Source: Corallococcus macrosporus (GTDB lineage: Bacteria > Myxococcota > Myxococcia > Myxococcales > Myxococcaceae). Taken from it: a DNA stretch of 64,000 nt. The position numbers were made by a program, and so were the translations under genes. Of this stretch, positions 57,939 through 64,000 are shown one piece after another (the first letter of the stretch is position 1; each line of letters starts with the position of its first letter). Where the stretch lies: NCBI RefSeq assembly GCF_017302985.1, contig NZ_JAFIMU010000007.1:496001-560000 (forward strand), written 5' to 3'. Below the pieces are notes generated by a model. That model ran no database searches and had not been told where the DNA came from. It saw nothing but the letters and a program-made list of their open reading frames with translations.

Positions 57939-59900
57939 TCAGGGGACGTAGCCCGCCCCGATGTTGATGCCCGGGTCGCCAGTGCTTCCGTCGGCCCGCG
58001 AAACCCCCACGTTGATCATCCCGAACATGGCGATGAGCTGCTCCGTGTTCGCGCCATCCAGGGCGCTGTTGCCGAAGAAGGGGTCCCACGCGCCTTCGAT
58101 GATGGCACCGGAGAGCTCCGTGACGGCGTCCTTGCTCGCGTCGATGTCACCGGCGAAGTGGTTGCCCAGCCACTCGAAGACGGTGTCCACGCTCGCGCGG
58201 TCCCCGGTGCCGCTCTTGATTTGCGAATAGGCGTCCTTCACCCCTGGGATGGCCTCCAGGGTGGTCTCCATGAGACTGCCCATCACGTCCACGATGGCCG
58301 TCTTGCGCGCGTGCTCGTCATCCATGGCCTGCAGCGCGCCCCGAGCCCCCTGGAAGAGCGAGCCCAGGACGAACCCCATGTTGCGAGCCAGGGCGTTGCC
58401 CCCTCTGTTCTCCATGAAGTCGGCGCTGCCCTTGTTCGCGGCCAGCGTGTCCACGATGCCCTGCTCCGCTCCCACGCCCAGGTACTTCTGGAGGGCGTCC
58501 GTCACGAGGCTCCGGCTGTCCTCGCCGCGGAAGGCGACGTGGTCGAAGAACTTCACCAGCGGCTTGTCCCGCCCTCCGCTGAGGGGGTTCTCGGGGTTGG
58601 CGGACGCATCGACGATGCCCGCGGTGTCGTTCGCGAACAGGGTGGCCAGCGCGCGGTGGGTCCCCGGGCTGTCGTGGAGGAAGTCCCCGTCCACGGCCAG
58701 CGAGGCCTGGAGGAACGTCTCGACGCGCAGGTCCTTCGCGGCCTGCGGGTTGGAGAAGCCGGCCGGGTCCAGGCGGGCCACGTCCATCAGGAACTCGTTC
58801 ACGCCGGCCCGGGCGGCGTCCTGGAAGTGCGTCCCGGTCTGCATCTCCGGCGCCTCCGCGGCGGTGAGCGCGCCCAGGAAGTCCGTGCGCTGCGTGCCGG
58901 AGAGCTCCACGATGGGCCCCACCCCGTTCGTCGGGCTCTGGGTCATGGAGCCCAGGGCCCACGCCACGGCCCGGGCCTCTTCGGGAGCAAGCGACGACGG
59001 GTCGGCCTTGAACGCCTCCAGGTAGCCATGTGCGAACTCGCTCCGCAGCGCATCGCTGCCCGAGTTCGCGACGATCCACGCCGCGGTGGAGGCGCCGGGG
59101 GCGTCACCCGCCGGCTGGCCCTGCTGGATGCCCTCCAGCGCCGCCGCGGCCTCGGCCTGGCCCGGCGAGCCCGGGGGCAGCGAGTGGAGCGCGCCCATCA
59201 TCCGGGAGAGCCCCTGCATCCGGGCCTCGTTCGCCTCCCGGTCCGTCCCCAGCGGGTTGCTCGCGTTCTGGACGCCCCAGGCCAGCGCCTCGCCGAGCAG
59301 GTCCGGCCCCAGCGCCTGCACCAGCTTGCCCTGCTCCTCGACGGAGAAGGACTCGGTGGCGGCGGACAGCAGGGTCCTGGCGAGTCCCGGGGCCATGTCC
59401 GGCATGCCGTGCAACTGGGTCATCAACTGCGCGACCCGGTCCGAGCCCAGGGCGGTCATCAGCTCCTGGCGGAAGGCGACGTCCTCGGCGCTCGTGCCAC
59501 GGTGCTCCCCCAGCAGGGTGGTCAGGCCATAGGGCTGCTCCTCCGGCGGGAACGCGTCGAGCTGGTCGATGGCCGCCTGGACCCCCGGAGAGACCGCCCC
59601 CGTCGTGGTGGGCGTGGGCTTGAGGACCTGCGCCGTCGAGACGACGGTGCCGCCCGGAGGCATCGGGGTGCCGGCCGGGGGCATGGGCGTGGGCGTAAAG
59701 GCATGGAAGGTCGTGCCGCCCCCCAGGAGCTGGGCCTGGCGCGTGCGCGGATCCGCCGCCGCGAACGAGTCCTGGTTCCGCCGCTGCTGGACCGGGTCCG
59801 GCATCACCGGCCGCGCGGGAGGCGGTTCGAACTTCACCTGGACGGGCTTGTTCTCCTGCAACGGCTGAGACTGCGCGGGACCCCGGAACTGGATCTTCAT
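57939..59900 (-). CDS. Unknown 653-residue helical protein
   Basis: A soluble, mostly helical protein starting at MKIQFRGPAQ, where GAGGGGGAAG lies just upstream; 18 in-frame residues before it are left out. The first 100 residues are Pro/Gln/Thr-rich and disordered. The rest has regular helices, for example QELMTALGSDRVAQLMTQL and MDDEHARKTAIVDVMG, with a Gly-rich C-terminal end. No signal peptide or membrane span is seen. I do not recognise a family; a secreted effector or toxin-like protein is one possibility. Starts 98 nt downstream of the vWA gene on the same strand. Confidence 0.78.
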   Translation of the reverse strand: MKIQFRGPAQSQPLQENKPVQVKFEPPPARPVMPDPVQQRRNQDSFAAADPRTRQAQLLGGGTTFHAFTPTPMPPAGTPMPPGGTVVSTAQVLKPTPTTTGAVSPGVQAAIDQLDAFPPEEQPYGLTTLLGEHRGTSAEDVAFRQELMTALGSDRVAQLMTQLHGMPDMAPGLARTLLSAATESFSVEEQGKLVQALGPDLLGEALAWGVQNASNPLGTDREANEARMQGLSRMMGALHSLPPGSPGQAEAAAALEGIQQGQPAGDAPGASTAAWIVANSGSDALRSEFAHGYLEAFKADPSSLAPEEARAVAWALGSMTQSPTNGVGPIVELSGTQRTDFLGALTAAEAPEMQTGTHFQDAARAGVNEFLMDVARLDPAGFSNPQAAKDLRVETFLQASLAVDGDFLHDSPGTHRALATLFANDTAGIVDASANPENPLSGGRDKPLVKFFDHVAFRGEDSRSLVTDALQKYLGVGAEQGIVDTLAANKGSADFMENRGGNALARNMGFVLGSLFQGARGALQAMDDEHARKTAIVDVMGSLMETTLEAIPGVKDAYSQIKSGTGDRASVDTVFEWLGNHFAGDIDASKDAVTELSGAIIEGAWDPFFGNSALDGANTEQLIAMFGMINVGVSRADGSTGDPGINIGAGYVP

Positions 59901-59998
59901 GAAACGCTTCCCCCTCGACGCGTGTGAGCCACGCTTGAGACATGGCTCTACCAACGCGCTCCGGGGGAGCGTGCTTAAACGCGATTAAATGCGGTTAA

Positions 59999-61096
59999 TC
60001 AGGCCGCGGCGCTGCCGCGCACGCCGTCCCAGTCCTCCACTTCGTAGAGGAACTTCGTGCCGCCCTTGAGCTTGCGGTTGGCGGACGTGCTCTGGACGAA
60101 GACGACGTACTTCTCCAGGCTCGCGGGCCGGATGCGCACCGTCTCTCCCGGCGGCAGCCCGAGCATCTCCCGCGCGCGCTCGCCGCTGTAGAGGTCGCCG
60201 GACTTGCGGTCCATCAGCACCACCTCCTTGCGGCCCTGGATGGTCTCCGTCTTGGTGAACTCGTAGAAGCCGCGCCCCGTCTTGAAGCCCAGGCCGTTCT
60301 CCGTCACGAACTCCTTGATGGCGCTGTCCGCCTCCACCTCCAGCACCTGGAAGCGCCCCGGCGGAACGGCGCGCAGGTCCGTCTCACCGAACAGCGTGGA
60401 CGCGGCCCGCTTGAGCATCGTGTTGAACATCGCGTTCAGGCCGCGGTTCATGCGGCCCTCGCGGGACACCTCCGCCTCGTACGCCTGGAGCTGCGCGTCC
60501 GACGACTGCTTGTAGCAGACGGCCAGCAGCATGTCGGTGACGTGCGCGAACTGATCCAGGCTCAGGTGGAAGCCGCCCGACTTCTCCGCCAGCTCCTTGT
60601 AGAACGACGTCGCGTGACGGCGGTTCAGCGCCTGGACGCCATACACCGGCACGCCCATGGCCCCCAGCGCGGCCACCTCCTTGCGCCAGTCCAGCTTCTT
60701 CGGGTTGTGCTGGGGCGGGTGCGGCACGTCGTCGCCAATGAGCACGAATGCCTTCGTGTAGCCCTTCGTCCAGGACAGGCTTTGCGCCTCGTGCAACACC
60801 AGCTCGTAGCACTCGGGCGCGTCTCCGCCGCCCGTCTGGCCCACCTTCTCCACGAAGCGCGTGATGGCCTTCGCGTCGTCCGTGAGGTCCAGGGCCTTGG
60901 TCACGTAGGTGGACCCCGCGTCACAGTAGTCCCCGTGCGCGATGATGCCGATGCGGATGCCCGGAATCTCCTTCGTCAGCCGGTCCACGGCGGCCCCCAG
61001 CTTCTTCCGCACCTGCGCGAGACACGGATACATGCTGCCCGTGGTGTCAAAGCTGAAGACGACCTCGACGCGATTATCAATCAAAGACATCGTCAT
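59999..61096 (-). CDS. von Willebrand A-domain protein
   Basis: A 365-residue cytoplasmic protein. The vWA domain (8-200) has the MIDAS DTTGS (17-21, a DxTGS variant), later TGGGDAPE and IGDDVPHPP. The C-terminal 150 residues are a second domain (VLEVEADSAIKEFVTENGLGF, TETIQGRKEVVLMDRKSG). AGGGGGAG is a strong ribosome-binding site. Such proteins often work with a partner that supplies a chaperone or protease role, but none is adjacent. It lies upstream of the unknown 653-residue protein. Confidence 0.88.
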   Translation of the reverse strand: MTMSLIDNRVEVVFSFDTTGSMYPCLAQVRKKLGAAVDRLTKEIPGIRIGIIAHGDYCDAGSTYVTKALDLTDDAKAITRFVEKVGQTGGGDAPECYELVLHEAQSLSWTKGYTKAFVLIGDDVPHPPQHNPKKLDWRKEVAALGAMGVPVYGVQALNRRHATSFYKELAEKSGGFHLSLDQFAHVTDMLLAVCYKQSSDAQLQAYEAEVSREGRMNRGLNAMFNTMLKRAASTLFGETDLRAVPPGRFQVLEVEADSAIKEFVTENGLGFKTGRGFYEFTKTETIQGRKEVVLMDRKSGDLYSGERAREMLGLPPGETVRIRPASLEKYVVFVQSTSANRKLKGGTKFLYEVEDWDGVRGSAAA

Positions 61097-61281
61097 GGCG
61101 CACTCCCCCTCGTTTGATTCCTCGCTGCGACGAAAGGAACAATACGCGTGGGGTCTGACATCGAAGGGGGCTCCCGGCGTCGGATTCCGGGCGGCCTCGC
61201 ACTCCCGTGCCGTTGCCAGACCGGGGGCCTCGTTGCGTAGTCCTGTTGCGGGATGTCAGACCCGCCCATCCAGGGGGAACC

Positions 61282-62520
61282 ATGAGGAACATCGGCATCA
61301 TCGGCGCGGGTCAGGCGGGGCTCCAGTTGGGCTTCGGCCTGCTGGAGAAGGGCTACGCCGTCACGGTCTACTCGGACCGCACGCCCGAGCAGCTCTTCAA
61401 CGCCCGGCTCGCCGCGACCACCTACCTCTTCGGCCGCGCGTACCAGTACGAGCAGGAGCTGGGGCTCGACTTCTGGAAGGGCCCGGGGGAGTACGCCCGG
61501 GGTGGGGACCTGGACGTCTGCGCGGCCCCGGGCCAGCGGGCGCTGCGCGTGCAGGGGCGCATCCTCCAGCCGGGCAAGGCCCTGGACCTGCGGGCGAAGT
61601 ACTCACGCTGGCTCGCGGAGTTCGAGCGGCGCGGCGGCACCGTGGTGGTGCGGGACGTGGACGTGGACGGCCTGGAGGCGCTCGCCCCGGAGCATGACCT
61701 GGTGGTGGTGACGACGGGGCGCAACAGCTTCACCCGGCTGTTTGAAAGGGACGCCGAGCGCAGCGTCCATACCCAGCCGCAGCGAAACCTCACGGCAATG
61801 ATTGTCACCGGCATGAAGCCGCTGAATGAGACGCCCTACCCCGCGCTCAAGTTCATCCTGACGGCGGGCCACGGCGAGTACTTCTCCATGCCGTACTTCG
61901 ACCGCATCCGGGGGCCGCTGAACTGCATCCTGCTGGAGGCCATCCCAGGACAGGGGCTGGACCGCTTCGGCGGCATCGGCACCGCGCGGGAGGCGATGGA
62001 GCGGATGAAGCAGGTGCTGCGCGACTTCTCGCCCTGGGTGGCGGAGCGGCTGGAGAACGCCGCCATCGTGGACGAGGCCTCCTGGCTCACCGGCGCGTTC
62101 ACGCCCACGGTGCGCAAGCCGGTGGGCCGGCTGCCCTCGGGCCGGGAGGTGATGGGGATGGGGGACGTGGTCATGCTCAACGACCCCATCGCGGGCCAGG
62201 GGCTCAACAGCGCGTCGAAGCAGGCGCACGCGATGACGGGGGCCATCCTGGAGCACGGCGACCAGCCCTTCACGGCGGACTGGATGGAGCAGACCTTCGA
62301 GCACTTCTGGCGGACGGAAGGCCAGTTCATCACCGCGTTCACCAACATGCTGCTCCAGCCGCCTCCGCCGCACGTGCTGCGCTACCTGGGGGCGGCCTCC
62401 GCGGTGTCGACGCTGGCGGACACGTTCTTCGACAACTTCGGAGAGCCGCAGCGCTTCTGGCCGTGGATCGTCAGCCCGGCGGAGACGGAGGCCCGCATCC
62501 AGCAGGCGTCCGTCGCGTAG
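61282..62520 (+). CDS. Styrene monooxygenase StyA-like flavoprotein
   Basis: A 412-residue two-component-type monooxygenase. N-terminal FAD fold GIIGAGQAGLQLG (4-16), then RLAATTYLFGRAYQYEQELGLDFW (a StyA hallmark), and MGDVVMLNDPIAGQGLNSASKQA around 290-310 for the second flavin contact. StyA enzymes epoxidise styrene or indole with reduced FAD supplied by a separate reductase (StyB), which I do not see nearby. GGGGGA lies upstream of the ATG. Physiological substrate unknown. Confidence 0.9.
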   Translation: MRNIGIIGAGQAGLQLGFGLLEKGYAVTVYSDRTPEQLFNARLAATTYLFGRAYQYEQELGLDFWKGPGEYARGGDLDVCAAPGQRALRVQGRILQPGKALDLRAKYSRWLAEFERRGGTVVVRDVDVDGLEALAPEHDLVVVTTGRNSFTRLFERDAERSVHTQPQRNLTAMIVTGMKPLNETPYPALKFILTAGHGEYFSMPYFDRIRGPLNCILLEAIPGQGLDRFGGIGTAREAMERMKQVLRDFSPWVAERLENAAIVDEASWLTGAFTPTVRKPVGRLPSGREVMGMGDVVMLNDPIAGQGLNSASKQAHAMTGAILEHGDQPFTADWMEQTFEHFWRTEGQFITAFTNMLLQPPPPHVLRYLGAASAVSTLADTFFDNFGEPQRFWPWIVSPAETEARIQQASVA

Positions 62521-62612
62521 CGGCTGTAAGTCTTTGTCATTCCCACCCGGCTGGTCCTTCACTCCCCGTCCTCATGGCTGAATCCTGTCAGTCCCAAGAC
62601 GGGGGGACGACC

Positions 62613-64000
62613 ATGACAATCCAGTTCGGCTTCATCGACCAGAGTGACGGCGCCAACCTCCGGACACTTCCTGCGGAGATGAAGGGCTCGGCCTGTCTGA
62701 CCCAGGCGCCCCTGCCTCCGGGAACACGTGTGAGCGTCATCCGCGACCATGCCCAGGCTCCGGGATGGTCCTACGTGTCGACCTCCGTCGGGGGATACCT
62801 GCTGCAAGGCTATATGCAGTCCCTGCGCATCACGACCCGGCTGCCGGAGCCCGCGGCGACCCTCTATCAGGTCCGTCCCGGTGACCGCCTGGAGCCCATC
62901 GCCGCGCGCATCTACCGGCAGGCCATCCAGCCGGGGCGGGACCTGCGCTTCTACGAGAATGTCATCCATCACGTGAACGCGAAGGGCGGCCGCAAGGGGG
63001 TCCAGCGCGTCGACGGTGACGTGCGGCTGGTCGCTGGCGAGCGCATCTGGCTGGTGAGCATTGCCTTCGCCAACCAGCTCCAGGGAATCGTGTCGAGCGG
63101 CTCCATCACCCATGAGGCGCTGACCCGGGCCCGGAGAGCCGCCCAGCACCTGGATGACGTCATCACCTCCGTGAACCAGGCGGATCAATTCTTCGGCGAG
63201 GTCGCCGGCCAGTACGGCCAGGCCATCCGGGACAACTGGCTGGAGATCGCCGCGATGGTCGTGGGCTTCATCGCCGCGGAGGCCTTTTCCGCCTTCCTGG
63301 CGGCGACGCCCACGGGGGTGGGGCAGCTGGCGGCGGCGCTCATCCAGTTGGGACTTGCTGCGTGGGGCGCCCATGGCCTCGTCGAGGCCGGAGGGGAGGC
63401 CCTGAAGCACGCGCAGTTGTGGCTCACCCAGGCCTGGGAGGCCAACGGCTCCCCGGAGAAGCTCAAGGAGGCCAGCAAGTCCTTCCTCCGGATGCTCGTG
63501 AGCATCGCCATGGCCGCGCTGGCGCTGATGGGCGCGAAGACCAACCTGGGGCGAGGGCTCAAGCTGGCGAAGGCCGTGAAGATCACCCCACCCCGCATCT
63601 ACATGATGGCGGCGGCGGGTCCCGGCGGTGCCTACGCGGGCGTCCCCGTGTTCCAGCCGGGCTCCATCACCGCCGCCCCCGCTGCCTCGCTTCCCTTCAA
63701 TCCCTGGGGCTCCGGCACGCCGCTGCTGTCAAAGGCCGTCAAGGAAGGCGGGACGTCCAGGCCGGACCCCGAGCCCCCCTTGACCGAGCGCACGCTCAGT
63801 GACGCCGAGCTGGAGAAGCTGCTGGAGAAGCTTCCCAACTGGGACAAGCTCAAGGACTTCGTCGGACGCCGCATCCCGAACGAGGGGACGCCTGAGTTCA
63901 ACGCGTTCAAGCGGGAGCTCCAGTCCGCCGGATACCGTCTGGAGAAGTTGAACGAAGGAGCCCAGCCCTATCGGCTCCGCCGTCCTGACGGAAAGGCCCT
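62613..64000 (+). CDS. SH3/LysM protein, 5' part (possible polymorphic toxin)
   Basis: The frame is open from ATG 62613 (preceded by GGGGGG) to the window end, 462 codons. Residues 1-75 look like an SH3-like beta domain (YVSTSVGGYLLQGYMQSL). Residues 85-150 resemble LysM (YQVRPGDRLEPIAARIY). Two hydrophobic helices follow (about 208-260 and 289-312) and then a Pro-rich region. The last part is a Lys/Glu-rich helix and KLKDFVGRRIPNEG. Multi-domain order with a variable end is the layout of contact-dependent or polymorphic toxins, so an end domain could be toxic; this is inference because the C-terminus is missing. Confidence 0.72.
   Translation, partial: MTIQFGFIDQSDGANLRTLPAEMKGSACLTQAPLPPGTRVSVIRDHAQAPGWSYVSTSVGGYLLQGYMQSLRITTRLPEPAATLYQVRPGDRLEPIAARIYRQAIQPGRDLRFYENVIHHVNAKGGRKGVQRVDGDVRLVAGERIWLVSIAFANQLQGIVSSGSITHEALTRARRAAQHLDDVITSVNQADQFFGEVAGQYGQAIRDNWLEIAAMVVGFIAAEAFSAFLAATPTGVGQLAAALIQLGLAAWGAHGLVEAGGEALKHAQLWLTQAWEANGSPEKLKEASKSFLRMLVSIAMAALALMGAKTNLGRGLKLAKAVKITPPRIYMMAAAGPGGAYAGVPVFQPGSITAAPAASLPFNPWGSGTPLLSKAVKEGGTSRPDPEPPLTERTLSDAELEKLLEKLPNWDKLKDFVGRRIPNEGTPEFNAFKRELQSAGYRLEKLNEGAQPYRLRRPDGKA

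Noticed and set aside
61282-62520. A complete StyAB styrene-degradation operon
   Set aside because: Only the StyA-like oxygenase is present; no reductase, isomerase or dehydrogenase gene is adjacent.

Overview
The window is a GC-rich (about 70%) chromosomal segment with dense, well-ordered genes, short intergenic gaps, and no transposase, integrase, phage gene, rRNA or tRNA that I can see. The gene content fits a myxobacterium of the Myxococcaceae, most likely Corallococcus or Myxococcus. Pointers are several sigma/anti-sigma modules, many lipoproteins and carboxypeptidase-regulatory-like surface proteins, DUF1552/DUF1592 secreted proteins, an FHA-GGDEF protein and LOG-family proteins. Genus assignment is an inference from gene content only.

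Layout. 1-5.5 kb: the end of a ligase-ACP-acyltransferase fusion with a translationally coupled SDR; an FHA-GGDEF protein with a small membrane protein; glgC with a clear terminator; a membrane protein and adenosine deaminase. 6.6-9 kb: a PQQ-like propeller lipoprotein and an MFS transporter. 9.2-15.3 kb: an operon of a 1019-residue secreted protein (about 690 residues of Pro/Ala/Lys-rich repeats ending in a barrel-like domain), a sigma factor and a membrane TPR protein, all with 4-nt overlaps, followed by a bactofilin-like lipoprotein. 15.4-19.4 kb: a GntR-type regulator with a long tail, purU, and a TIGR02587/TIGR02588 membrane pair. 19.4-28.4 kb: three large tandem paralogues made of carboxypeptidase-regulatory-like repeats, each preceded by the same GCTATCCTG box.

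28.4-32.8 kb: a chitin-active LPMO behind a DUF1592 (CxxCH) and DUF1552 pair. 32.9-35.8 kb: a UvrD/PcrA helicase and a hotdog thioesterase. 35.9-40.4 kb: two sigma/anti-sigma modules pointing at each other. 40.8-44.5 kb: a Ro60-like vWA protein, an Arg-rich protein and a JAMM-type peptidase. 44.5-50 kb (minus strand): a metallophosphoesterase, an acyl-CoA-binding protein, a DUF2267 protein, a GMC oxidoreductase and endonuclease V. 50-55.5 kb: a LysR regulator, an SDR, a small possible ubiquitin-like protein with an E1/ThiF enzyme, a LOG-family protein and an unknown protein. 55.6-64 kb: a class 3 lipase, a duplicated BamE-like protein, an unknown 653-residue protein, a vWA protein, a styrene-monooxygenase-like flavoprotein, and the start of an SH3/LysM protein that runs off the end.

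Recurrent structure outside genes: four copies of a near-perfect 25-nt palindrome lie in intergenic gaps (13875, 16847, 16924, 49222). Many genes carry a TANNNT box only 7-14 nt before the start codon, which suggests very short or absent 5' leaders. Two genes (the LPMO and the Ro60-like protein) have their ribosome-binding site inside a strong hairpin.
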